From: Burkholderia contaminans
GTDB lineage: Bacteria > Pseudomonadota > Gammaproteobacteria > Burkholderiales > Burkholderiaceae
Direction: 5' to 3'
Assembly (NCBI RefSeq): GCF_029633825.1
Contig: NZ_CP090640.1
Coordinates: 62,001-126,000 of the forward strand
Length of the DNA: 64,000 nt
How positions within the stretch are numbered: the first letter of the stretch is position 1; each line of letters begins with the position of its first letter. A program made the position numbers and the translations under genes. This document shows positions 1 to 8,304 of the stretch, piece by piece. A model generated the notes under the pieces. It saw only the letters and a list, made by a program, of their open reading frames with translations, had not been told where the DNA came from and did no database searches.

Positions 1-1
1 C

Positions 2-1168
2 GGCGCGGGCGTCGGCATCGCGCTGATGACGAAGGGGCTGTTCGTGCCGCTCGTGTTTGCAGCCACGCTCGTCGGTGCGCTGGTGCTCTACCCGGCCTGC
101 CGCACCCGCGCGTTCGCGCGCTCGCTCGGCGTCGCGGCACTGGTGTTCGCGCCATTCGCGCTCATCTGGCCGATTGCACTGTTCCTGCGCTCCGAGACGC
201 TGTTCATGACGTGGTTCTGGGATAACAACGTCGGCCGCTTCTTCGGTTTCTCCGTCCCCGAACTGGGCGCGGAAAACGACAAGCCGTTCTTCATCCTGCG
301 TGCGTTCCTGCTCGTCGGCTTCCCGGTCGCGCCGCTCGCGATCGTCGCGCTCGCGCGCGGTGCGTGGCGCGACTGGCGCACGCCGCGCATCGCGCTGCCC
401 GTGATGTTCGTGGCGATCGGGCTCGCCGTGCTGCAAGTGTCCGCGACGTCGCGCCAGCTCTACATCCTGCCGTTCTTCGCCCCGCTCGCGCTGGTCGCCG
501 CGCAAGCCATCGAACGCCTGCCGCACCGGCTGCATCTCGCGTGGGATTACCTGAGCCGCATCCTGTTCGGCACGGCCGCCGCGCTCGCATGGGCCATCTG
601 GGCGGTGATGGCCGATCCGGCCGCGTCGCGCGCGGATCTCGCGCCGCTCGGCCGCTGGCTGCCGCTCGACTGGACGATGCCGATCGAACCCGCGCTCGTG
701 ATCGGTGCGCTCGCGCTGACGGTCGGTTGGCTGACGCTGCTGCCCAAGCTGCGCGCGACCGGCGTGTGGCGCGGCGCGCTGTCGTGGGGCGCCGGCGCAC
801 TCGTCGCATGGGGGCTCATTTACACGCTGCTGCTGCCTTGGCTCGACGTCGCGAAGAGCTACCGCTCCGTGTTCGACGACCTGAACGCGCACCTCGCGCT
901 CGAGTGGAACGACGGCGACTGCATGGCGAGCCTGCACGGGCTCGGCGAATCGGAAGCGCCGATGCTGTACTACTTCTCCGGCATCCAGCACACGCCGATC
1001 GCCGACGCGAAGACGACGCGCTGCACCTGGATGATCGTCCAGGGCGTGCGGGCCGTCGATCCGGCGCCCGGCAACGCATGGAAACTGTTCTGGACGGGCG
1101 CCCGCCCGGGCGACAACGAGGAACTGCTGCGCGTATACGTGCGCACGCCCGAACAGCACGCGGAGTAA
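2..1168 (+). CDS. GT39/ArnT-like membrane glycosyltransferase, 5'-truncated by window edge
   Basis: The reading frame is open from base 2, so the start lies upstream of the window; about 388 codons are visible. The protein is strongly hydrophobic with repeated membrane spans followed by a soluble C-terminal part from about residue 270 onward. This matches the C-terminal half of the PMT/ArnT (GT39) family, inner-membrane enzymes that move a sugar from a polyprenyl-phosphate donor to a periplasmic acceptor such as lipid A or protein. The catalytic acidic loop would be in the missing N-terminus, so donor and acceptor cannot be named. It ends 185 bases before a convergent minus-strand gene. Confidence 0.8.
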   Translation, partial: GAGVGIALMTKGLFVPLVFAATLVGALVLYPACRTRAFARSLGVAALVFAPFALIWPIALFLRSETLFMTWFWDNNVGRFFGFSVPELGAENDKPFFILRAFLLVGFPVAPLAIVALARGAWRDWRTPRIALPVMFVAIGLAVLQVSATSRQLYILPFFAPLALVAAQAIERLPHRLHLAWDYLSRILFGTAAALAWAIWAVMADPAASRADLAPLGRWLPLDWTMPIEPALVIGALALTVGWLTLLPKLRATGVWRGALSWGAGALVAWGLIYTLLLPWLDVAKSYRSVFDDLNAHLALEWNDGDCMASLHGLGESEAPMLYYFSGIQHTPIADAKTTRCTWMIVQGVRAVDPAPGNAWKLFWTGARPGDNEELLRVYVRTPEQHAE

Positions 1169-1353
1169 CGGGCGGAGGCACGGCGTGCCGCCGTGCTGGC
1201 TCTCATGCCGGGCGTGGAGCGGTGAGCGCCACCGCCCGAGCAGCGAACAGCCATCGGGAAATGCGCGCCGCCGACCGGTGTTCCCCGCCGCCACCGTGCC
1301 CGCGTGACTCCGCGGGCCTGCCCCCTTCCCACGTCACGCAACTGCCCGAATCG

Positions 1354-1971
1354 TCAGAACGAGGAACCGGGCTCGCGAAGAAACGCCGTCTCCTCGTCGC
1401 TCGATGCCCGGCCAAGGATCGCGTTCCGGTGCGGAAAGCGGCCGAAGCGCTCGACGACGGCCGCATGCAGCAACGCGAAGCGGTGATAGCTCTCGCACCC
1501 TGCCTCGTCCCGGATGCCCGCGCACAGGCGCACGGCCTCGCGCTGGCTCTCGACCGACTCGTCGTGCTCGAACGGCAGATACGCAAACGCACGGTGATGC
1601 CCGCTCGGCAACTGCGCGTCCCAGCCAGCCGCGACGACACGGCGCGCGAGCGCGAGCGCCTTCGGATCGGCGGCAAACGCGCGCGGCGTGCCGCGATGGA
1701 TGTTGCGCGAGAACTGGTCGAGCACGACGATCAACGCCAGCGCCCCCGACGGCGAGCCGGCCCAGTGATCGCAAGCGCCTTCGCACGCGGCGTCGAGCAA
1801 AGCGCCGTAGCGCGTGCGCAGCACGTCGTCGAACGCCGCGCCGCCGTTGAACCAGACCTTGCGGTTCTGGCCGAATTCGGCCGAGCCCGGCTCGCCGAAC
1901 CAGAAATCCAGAATCTCCCGCGCTTGCGGATCGAGCGCCGCCGCGCCCGCGTGGGTGGTGTCGATCGTCAT
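1354..1971 (-). CDS. DUF924 family protein
   Basis: 205 residues. The N-terminal region contains ILDFWFGEP and, further on, DQFSRNIHRGTPRAFA, both typical of the DUF924 (YkwE-like, TPR-like fold) family. The biochemical role of this family is not established. Its start codon overlaps the stop of the upstream alanyl-tRNA editing gene by four bases (ATGA), so the two are likely co-translated. No signal peptide or membrane segment is seen, so it is probably cytoplasmic. Confidence 0.88.
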   Translation of the reverse strand: MTIDTTHAGAAALDPQAREILDFWFGEPGSAEFGQNRKVWFNGGAAFDDVLRTRYGALLDAACEGACDHWAGSPSGALALIVVLDQFSRNIHRGTPRAFAADPKALALARRVVAAGWDAQLPSGHHRAFAYLPFEHDESVESQREAVRLCAGIRDEAGCESYHRFALLHAAVVERFGRFPHRNAILGRASSDEETAFLREPGSSF

Positions 1972-2699
1972 GCAAACTCCAGTACGAGGCGCCGGGTGCG
2001 CGCGCTCTTCTTTTCCAGTTTCGCGACCCGCAGCTCGCCGATTTCGGACGTATTGCGCACATGCGTGCCACCGCACGGCTGCAGGTCGACCTGCTCGATG
2101 CGCAGCAGCCGCACACGGCCGAGGCCCATCGGCGGCTTCACGCTCATCGTGCGCACGAGGTCCGGCCGTGCGGCCATCTCGTCGTCGGTGATCCATTCGG
2201 TCGTGACCGGGTGCGCGCCGACCACGAGGCCGGCGAGGCGCCGCTCGACGTCGTCGCGGTCGATTGCATCGGATGTCGCGAAATCGAGCCGCACGTAGTC
2301 GGCCGTCACGCTGCAACCGTCGACCGCGTACGGCAGCACCGCGCACATCAGGTGCGCCGCGGTATGCAGCCGCATGTGGCGATAGCGGCGCAGCCAGTCG
2401 ATTTGAGCGACCACGCGCATGCCGGGCTCGAGCGCCGCGACACTCGCCTCCTGCCCCGGTGCGGGCACGTGCACGGCGTCGTCGGGGGTTGCGCCGTCGA
2501 ACCTGGCCTTGCGCGTATCGGCAATCGCGATCGTGCTGCCGTCGGGCAGCGTCAGCGTGCCGGTGTCGCCGGCCTGGCCGCCGCCGAGCGGATAGAACAC
2601 GGTGCGGTCGAGCCGGATGCCGTCGTCGCCGACGTTCAGGACGACCGCGTCGCATTGCGTGAGGTATGCGTCTTCGCGAAACAGTGCTTGTGTCGTCAT
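1968..2699 (-). CDS. AlaX-type alanyl-tRNA editing protein
   Basis: 243 residues. This is a free-standing editing domain related to that of AlaRS and ThrRS, which hydrolyses mischarged Ser- or Gly-tRNA(Ala) in the cytoplasm. Zinc-binding residues are visible as HTAAH (His112, His116) and CGGTH (Cys209, His213), and the N-terminal FYPLGGGQAGDTG motif is characteristic of AlaX. The editing and zinc-binding parts are both present, with no aminoacylation domain. It is translationally coupled to the DUF924 gene through a four-base overlap. Confidence 0.92.
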   Translation of the reverse strand: MTTQALFREDAYLTQCDAVVLNVGDDGIRLDRTVFYPLGGGQAGDTGTLTLPDGSTIAIADTRKARFDGATPDDAVHVPAPGQEASVAALEPGMRVVAQIDWLRRYRHMRLHTAAHLMCAVLPYAVDGCSVTADYVRLDFATSDAIDRDDVERRLAGLVVGAHPVTTEWITDDEMAARPDLVRTMSVKPPMGLGRVRLLRIEQVDLQPCGGTHVRNTSEIGELRVAKLEKKSARTRRLVLEFA

Positions 2700-2802
2700 C
2701 GGGCGAGCCTCGTATCGATTCGGGAAGCGGCCAGTGTCGCGCCGCACGGCGCGCGCGCCCAGACGCAAATCGCCCCCGCACGGGCGGCGGCGTACCGGTC
2801 GA

Positions 2803-3213
2803 TCAACCGGGCCGGTTGCGCATCCAGTCGGCCGTGTCGTAGAACGAATGCATGAGCCGCTCGCGCAACGGCTCGGCCAGCCCGATGTCGTCCATCGCCC
2901 ACGCCATGCAGCGCAGCCACTGGTCGCGCTCGACCGACGCGATCGGGAACGGCAGGTGCCGCGCACGCAGCCGCGGATGGCCGAACCGGCTGATGTAGTG
3001 GTCGGGGCCGCCTAGCCACCCGCACAGGAACCAGAACAGCTTGTCGCGCGAACCGTCGAGCGACGCCGGGTGAATCGCGCGAATCTGCGCGAACTCGGGT
3101 TCGAGGTCCATCAGGTCGTAAAAGCGGTCCACCATTTCGCGCACGCGGGCTTCGCCGCCCACGAGCTCGAACGCCGTCGGTTGCGACGGCGCATCGTCAT
3201 TCACATCGGTCAT
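2803..3213 (-). CDS. Group II truncated haemoglobin (TrHbO-like)
   Basis: 136 residues. The spacing of the likely proximal haem ligand His86 (RARHLPF) and Trp99 (ERDQWLRCM) matches the F8 His and G8 Trp of group II truncated globins. The family binds O2 or NO and is linked to peroxide and NO chemistry. The start was chosen at MTDVNDD because the family's globin core begins shortly after; the frame stays open upstream but that stretch is low-similarity sequence. It sits between the AlaX gene and the frameshifted permease, all on the same strand. Confidence 0.92.
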   Translation of the reverse strand: MTDVNDDAPSQPTAFELVGGEARVREMVDRFYDLMDLEPEFAQIRAIHPASLDGSRDKLFWFLCGWLGGPDHYISRFGHPRLRARHLPFPIASVERDQWLRCMAWAMDDIGLAEPLRERLMHSFYDTADWMRNRPG

Positions 3214-3256
3214 ACGGATAGTCGGAAAACGGGATCTTCGGGGCCGCCAGCGACGC

Positions 3257-5817
3257 TCAGGCGTCGCGCAGCGACTGCAGCGCGGGGCGCCGCAGCACAT
3301 TATGCAGGCTCAGCCAGCCGGCCGCACCGGCGCACGCGACGCCGGCCGCGATGCCGGCCGGCACGAGCCACGGATCGACGGCGAGCTGGAAGTCGAACAC
3401 GCGCGACGCGAGCACCCAGCCGACCGCGATCGCGCCTGCCGAGGCCAACGCACCGGCCAGCGTGCCGACCACGACGAACTCCGCGCGCTGCACCGCGTTG
3501 ACCTGCGCGCGCGACGCGCCGAGCGCGCGCAGCAGCGCCGCCTCGCGCACCCGCTCGTCGCGCGTGCCGGCCAGCGCCGTGTACAGCACGAGCACGCCGG
3601 CCGCGAGCGTGAACATGAACAGGAACTGCACCGCGCCGACCACCTGCAGCATCATCCGCTGCAACTGCGCGAGAATCGGCGCGACGTCGATCGCGGTCAG
3701 GTTCGGATAGCGCGCGATCAGCGGATCGAGCAGCGCGGCATTCGATGCCGGCAAATGGAAGCTCGTCAGGTACACGGCCGGGAAATCCTTCAGCACCGGC
3801 GGCGGCATCAGCACGAAGAAATTGACGCGGAACGAACCCCAGTCGAGCTTGCGCACGCTCGTGATCGGCGCATCGACCGTCAGCCCCGTCACGTCGAAGC
3901 GCAGCACGTCACCCGGCTTCACGTTCAGCGTCTTCGCGAGGCCAGCCTCGATCGAGATCTGCGGCGTCGCCGCGGTGCCGAACCAGTCGCCTTCGACGAT
4001 CCGGTTGTCGAACGGCAACCGGGTCGTATAGGACAGGTTGAACTCGCGGTCGACGAGCCGGCGCGCCTCCTCGGACGGGTAGGCGTCCGGATTCACCGGC
4101 TTGCCGTTGATCGCGACGAGGCGGCCGCGCACCATCGGCTCGGGCACCGCGTCGCGCACGCCGTGCGCGGCCAGATAGGCCGCGACGTCGGCGCGCTGGT
4201 CGGGCTGGATGTCGATCAGGAACTGATTCGGCGCATCGGGCGGCGTCGACTGCCGCCACCCTGCGACGAGGTCGTTGCGCGTGATCGCGATCAGCAGCAG
4301 GCACATCAGGCCGAGCGCGAGCGCGGTGATCTGCAGCGCGCTGGCCGTGCCGCGCCGGTGCAGCGACGCGAGCGCGTAACGCCAGCCGACGCCCGCGGCC
4401 ACGCGCGCGTTGCGCACCGCACGCGCGGCGGCGAACAGCACGAGCCGCGCGATCAGCGCGAAACCGACCAGCGCGCCGGCGAAACCGCCCGCGACGATCA
4501 GCCCGAGTTTCAGGTTGCCGGCGGCCACGATCAGCAGCCCCGCGAACAGCACGACGCCGACCGCATACGCGGCCCACGCGGTGCGCGACGCATCGCCCAC
4601 TCGCGCCGCAGCACGCGCACCGGCGGTACGCGCGTGAGCGGCACGAGCGGCGGCAGTGCGAAGCCGAGCAGCAGCACGAGCGCGGCGCCCATGCCGATCA
4701 GGGCCGGCCACAGCGTGGGAGGCGGCAGCACCACGTCGATCAGGCCGCCCAGCGCGGCCAGCAACGCCCAGTGGCCGCCGTAGCCGAGCACCGCGCCTGC
4801 CGCGCCGGACACGATCCCGATGCCGGCGAATTCGAGTGCGAACAGCGCGCCGAGCGTGCGGCGGCTCACGCCGAGGCAGCGCATCGTCGCGCAGCCGTCG
4901 AGATGGCGCCGCATGTAGCGCTGCGCGGCCATCGCGATCGCGACCGCCGCGAGCAGCGCGGTGAGCAGCGCGACGAGGGTCAGGAAGTGACGCGCACGAT
5001 CCAGCGTCTGCCGCACCTGCGGCTGGCCTTCCTGCAACGACTCGAGACCGACGCCGCGCAGCTTGCCGCCGTCGACGCGTGCATGCGCATACGCTTCGAA
5101 GCGGGTGACAGCCTGCTGGTCGCCGGCAACCAGCAGCCGGTACGTGACACGGCTGCCGTAGCCCGTGAGCCCGGTCGCGGCCAGCTCGTCCGCGCGCATC
5201 ATCAGCCGCGGCGAAAAATTGACGAAGGAAAACCCGCGATCGAGTTCTCGGGAAATCGACGCGGCGACCTTGAACGTGCGCAGCCCGACGCGCACCGTAT
5301 CGCCCGCCTTCAGGTGCAGTGCATCGAGCAGCGCCGGATCGGCCCATACGGTGCCGGGCGCGGGAATCGCGGCCGCCTTCTGCGCGGCGGCCGCGCCGGC
5401 CGGCACGATATCGACCGCGCCGCGCAACGGATAGCCGGGCGACACGGCCTTCACGGCCGCGAGGCGCGAGGGCGCCGCGTCGGTCGCCTGCCCGCCCGTG
5501 GCGGACGCGATCATGCTCGGGAAGATGGCGGTCGTCGCGGTACGCAGGCCGAGCGCGCGGGCTTGCTGATCGAACGACGGATCGACGGGGCGATCGGCCC
5601 GCACGACGAAGTCGGCGCCGAGCATCTGGCGCGCGTCCCGCTCGAGCCCCTGGCGCAGCCGGTCGGCGAGGAAGCCGACGCTCGTCAGCGCCGCGACCGC
5701 GAGCACCAATGCAACAACGAGCAGCGTCAGCTCGCCCGCGCGCCAGTCGCGCGCGGTCATGCGGGCGGCCTGGCGGATCAGGTCGCGCAGGCCGAAGCGG
5801 CCTGCATGCGCGTGCAC
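3257..5817 (-). pseudogene. FtsX/MacB-type ABC permease (YbbP-like), one-base frameshift
   Basis: Two overlapping frames together encode a complete permease of about 850 residues resembling E. coli YbbP, with several membrane spans and two FtsX domains. The N-terminal frame runs through VRVLRREW and is lost near base 4597; the C-terminal frame resumes at GDASRTAWAAYAVG. Adding one G to the GGG run (CCC on plus, 4596-4598) joins them as REW-GDAS. The frame has a GTG at 5817 and an ATG at 5760; the GTG is preferred because homologues have several residues before the conserved R[ED]W, though its ribosome site is weak. No ATP-binding partner is adjacent. A real mutation and an assembly error cannot be told apart here. 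Confidence 0.8.
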
Positions 5818-5867
5818 CTCAAGGCCGGATTGCCCGGCCGGCGGCTGCGCCGCGTGTTGCCGCCCCT

Positions 5868-6485
5868 TCAATCGCGCTTCCCCCCGATCGAATTGAGCCG
5901 CGACACCATGTGGTTCGCCATGCCGCGAAAGCCGCCCGAGACACCGCGCCACAGGCGCGGGAGCGCCCACGCAGACGCCGCGATGAAGGCGGCAAGCAGC
6001 ACGAGGAAGGCTAGCGGAACGAAGAACGCGAGCACGAGCCCGCCGACCACGAGGCCGTCCTCGGTAGACGAGGCGATCCAGTTCGAAATCGGTTCCGGCG
6101 ACAGGTTGATCATCGCGCGCGTGCCGGCCTTCGCCACGTGTGCGGCACCGGCGAGCGAGCCGCCTGCGAGCCCCGCGACCGCGAGCACGGTCGGATCGGC
6201 GTGGCCGAGCGCGCCGGCCGCGAGCACCGCGCCGGCCGGAATGCGGATGAAGGTGTGCACGGCATCCCACAGCGAGTCGAACGCGGGGATCTTGTCGGCA
6301 AGGAATTCGGTGACGGTGAGCACGGCCGCGGCACCGATGACCCACGGCGACATCAGGACGGCCAGCGTGTCGGGCAGGTGGAGCCAGCCGAACCGCGCCA
6401 GCACGCCGGCGATCAGCACGGTCAGGTACAGGCGCAGGCCGCTCGCCCACGCGAGCCCCGCGCCGAGCGAAATGGCTTCGATCAT
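5868..6485 (-). CDS. DUF4126 domain inner-membrane protein
   Basis: 205 residues with about five to six hydrophobic segments and glycine/alanine-rich helices; the opening MIEAISLGAGLAWASGLR fits DUF4126. The function of the family is unknown. The start is supported by an AAGGAGAGG ribosome site just upstream. A TATAAT-like -10 element lies at 6619-6624 on the same strand, giving a leader of roughly 125 bases. The basic C-terminus (GGKRD) suggests it faces the cytoplasm. Confidence 0.87.
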   Translation of the reverse strand: MIEAISLGAGLAWASGLRLYLTVLIAGVLARFGWLHLPDTLAVLMSPWVIGAAAVLTVTEFLADKIPAFDSLWDAVHTFIRIPAGAVLAAGALGHADPTVLAVAGLAGGSLAGAAHVAKAGTRAMINLSPEPISNWIASSTEDGLVVGGLVLAFFVPLAFLVLLAAFIAASAWALPRLWRGVSGGFRGMANHMVSRLNSIGGKRD

Positions 6486-6663
6486 GGCCCTCTCCTTGCA
6501 CTTTCCGTGCGATTTGCCGATTGATCGGATCGGGTTGGACAGACAGGCCGCGCGGCGCGTGGCGACCGGCACCGCGTGCCGCGAGAAGCACGACGGTATT
6601 CAGGCCCGAATGCGTTCCATTATAGACAGGCTAGGCGCACGGCCGGCGCAATTCCTCGGTGCG

Positions 6664-6691
6664 GCACCCGGGTGCACGCGCGCCCGGGTGC
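6664..6691 (-). terminator. Possible hairpin end of the sugE transcript
   Basis: A nine-base-pair perfect stem (GCACCCGGG with CCCGGGTGC) and a ten-base loop sit just after the sugE stop codon. There is no T-run beyond it, so it may only be a 3'-protecting hairpin rather than an intrinsic terminator. Confidence 0.3.
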
Positions 6692-6696
6692 CCGCG

Positions 6697-7017
6697 TCAG
6701 GCAGCGGACGACAGCTTGAGGCCGATCAGCCCCGCGACGATCAGCGCGGCGCTCGCGACGCGCGCGACGGTCAGCGCCTCTCCCATCATCACGATGCCGA
6801 ACACAAACGCACCGACCGCGCCGATGCCCGTCCACACCGCGTACGCGGTGCCGAGCGGCAACTGGCGCATCGCAACCGCGAGCAGCCCGAAGCTGGCCAG
6901 CGCCGTCACGATCGTAAACACCGACGGACCGAGCTTCGTGAAGCCGTCCGACGATTTCATGCCGGCCGCCCAGGCCACTTCCAGCAACCCGGCAATGAAC
7001 AACAATACCCACGCCAT
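6697..7017 (-). CDS. sugE: SMR-family guanidinium exporter (SugE/Gdx type)
   Basis: 106 residues forming four transmembrane helices, the normal size of a small multidrug resistance monomer that works as an antiparallel dimer in the inner membrane. The essential membrane glutamate is Glu13 ([11 protein letters not shown]). The [14 protein letters not shown] stretch is typical of the SugE/Gdx branch, which exchanges guanidinium for protons, rather than the EmrE drug-export branch. The guanidine-II riboswitch directly upstream strongly supports guanidinium as substrate. A GGAG ribosome site lies nine bases before the ATG. Confidence 0.93.
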   Translation of the reverse strand: MAWVLLFIAGLLEVAWAAGMKSSDGFTKLGPSVFTIVTALASFGLLAVAMRQLPLGTAYAVWTGIGAVGAFVFGIVMMGEALTVARVASAALIVAGLIGLKLSSAA

Positions 7018-7039
7018 CTCGACGTACTCCGTATCGGAT

Positions 7040-7083
7040 GGGGCCGTCCCCGTTGAAACGAATGACCCGGGGTCGTCCCCGGG
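7040..7083 (-). promoter_or_regulatory. Guanidine-II (mini-ykkC) riboswitch
   Basis: On the minus strand two hairpins stand in series ahead of sugE. The first (7083-7066) is CCCGGGG-ACGA-CCCCGGG, a perfect seven-pair stem. The second (7051-7040) is GGGG-ACGG-CCCC. Two GC stems each capped by an ACGR tetraloop and joined by a short linker (14 bases) are the defining features of guanidine-II RNA, in which the loops kiss and bind one guanidinium each. The ribosome site (7027-7030) lies ten bases beyond the second hairpin, so control is probably at translation initiation. The class is known; its presence here is read directly from the sequence. Confidence 0.92.
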
Positions 7084-7091
7084 CGGCGCCG

Positions 7092-7097
7092 AGTATA
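7092..7097 (-). promoter_or_regulatory. -10 element of the sugE riboswitch transcript
   Basis: TATACT on the minus strand, eight bases before the first riboswitch hairpin, so transcription would begin right at that hairpin. No good -35 hexamer is visible at the usual distance. Confidence 0.55.
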
Positions 7098-7163
7098 ACA
7101 AGATGCTTACGGCCGCGGCGCGTGGCCGGCGGCCGATCGGGGGCGCAACCGGCCCGCTGCCGG

Positions 7164-7448
7164 TCAGTTCGATACGCGCTTCGGCGTGGCGCCGCCGACG
7201 CAGCGGTCGTCGCGGTACAACGCCCACTCCTCGCACACGCGGCCGTCCTTGAACACGCACATGCCGACCTGCCCGCTCGCCAGGTTGCGGATCGTGTGGC
7301 GGCCGCCGAGCTTGGCGCAATTGACCGACGCGGGGTTGGCCATCGCCTGCTGCTGCGACGACGGTTGCTGCCCGGGCGGCAGCGGTTGGGCGAACGCGCC
7401 AGACGCGGCAAGCGCCAGCGCACAGATGACGACCAGACGGACGGACAT
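7164..7448 (-). CDS. Exported DUF333-type small cysteine protein
   Basis: 94 residues. A signal peptide ends near Ala20 (SGAFA-QP). The mature part contains [13 protein letters not shown] followed by GMCVF and a later DDRC, the conserved pattern of DUF333 proteins, which are small periplasmic or surface proteins sometimes called putative haemolysin. No function is established. The start is supported by a GAGGAGCG ribosome site. It lies between kdpE and the riboswitch-controlled sugE; the nine-pair hairpin at 7538-7562 separates it from kdpE. Confidence 0.82.
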   Translation of the reverse strand: MSVRLVVICALALAASGAFAQPLPPGQQPSSQQQAMANPASVNCAKLGGRHTIRNLASGQVGMCVFKDGRVCEEWALYRDDRCVGGATPKRVSN

Positions 7449-7605
7449 TGCACGCTCCTCGTTTTCGTTCGCGGAACGGTCAGGATAACGGGGAATGAGC
7501 GCCGGGTGTGCAACGCGCGCGCCGGCCGCGAGACTGTCGCGCCGGCGCAACCTGCCGGCGCGCGACGTCACGTGCACGTGCGCCGTTGCGCACGGGCTAC
7601 GCCCG

Positions 7606-8304
7606 TCATGCGGCGCCGACCAGCCGGTAGCCGACGCCCGTCTCCGTCACGATGTACTCGGGCTGCGCCGGGTCGCGCTCGAGCTTCTGGCGCAGGTGCG
7701 CCATGTAGATGCGCAGATAGTGGTGGCTTTCGACGTGCGACGGCCCCCACACGTCGCGCAGCAGCTGGCGGTGCGTCAGCACGCGCCCCGCGTGCCGCAC
7801 GAGCGTCGCGAGCAGCCGGTATTCGAGCGGCGTCAGGTGCACGATCTCGTTGTCGCGCCACACCTGGCGCAGCGCGAGATCGACGGTCACGGTGCCGAAG
7901 GTCACCTTCGGCGACTCGTTCGCGCCGCCCTGGTTGCGCCGGCGCAGTTGCGCGCGAATCCGCGCGCGCAGTTCGGACACGCCGAACGGCTTGGTCAGGT
8001 AATCGTCGGCACCCGCGTCGAGCGCCGCGACTTTCTCCTCTTCCTGCGTGCGCGCGGACAACACGATCACCGGCACCTCGGACCAGCCGCGCAGTTCTCG
8101 GATCACGTCGAGGCCGTCGGTATCGGGCAGGCCGAGATCGACGATCACGAGATCGGGCTTGCGCGTCGCCGCGTCGATCAGCCCCTGCTTGCCCGTCTCG
8201 GCCTCGAACACCGCGATGTCCTCCTCCTCGAGCGCGGCGCGCACGAAACGGCGGATCTGCTTTTCGTCCTCGATCAGGACGACGGTCAGGCTGGGTTCAC
8301 TCAT
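7606..8304 (-). CDS. kdpE: K+-responsive response regulator KdpE
   Basis: 232 residues, an OmpR/PhoB-type response regulator. The receiver domain shows the acidic pocket near residues 12-13, the phospho-acceptor Asp56 (VIVDLGLP) and Lys105 (LTKPFG). The C-terminal winged helix contains LTPLEYRLLATL and ends in GVGYRL. It is activated by KdpD and drives kdp transcription under K+ limitation. Its start lies within the last codons of kdpD (eight-base overlap), the typical coupled arrangement. Confidence 0.97.
   Translation of the reverse strand: MSEPSLTVVLIEDEKQIRRFVRAALEEEDIAVFEAETGKQGLIDAATRKPDLVIVDLGLPDTDGLDVIRELRGWSEVPVIVLSARTQEEEKVAALDAGADDYLTKPFGVSELRARIRAQLRRRNQGGANESPKVTFGTVTVDLALRQVWRDNEIVHLTPLEYRLLATLVRHAGRVLTHRQLLRDVWGPSHVESHHYLRIYMAHLRQKLERDPAQPEYIVTETGVGYRLVGAA

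Noticed and set aside
7538..7562. Nine-pair hairpin after kdpE
   Set aside because: No T-run is present on the minus strand; it may be chance in GC-rich DNA. It is mentioned only as a possible operon border.
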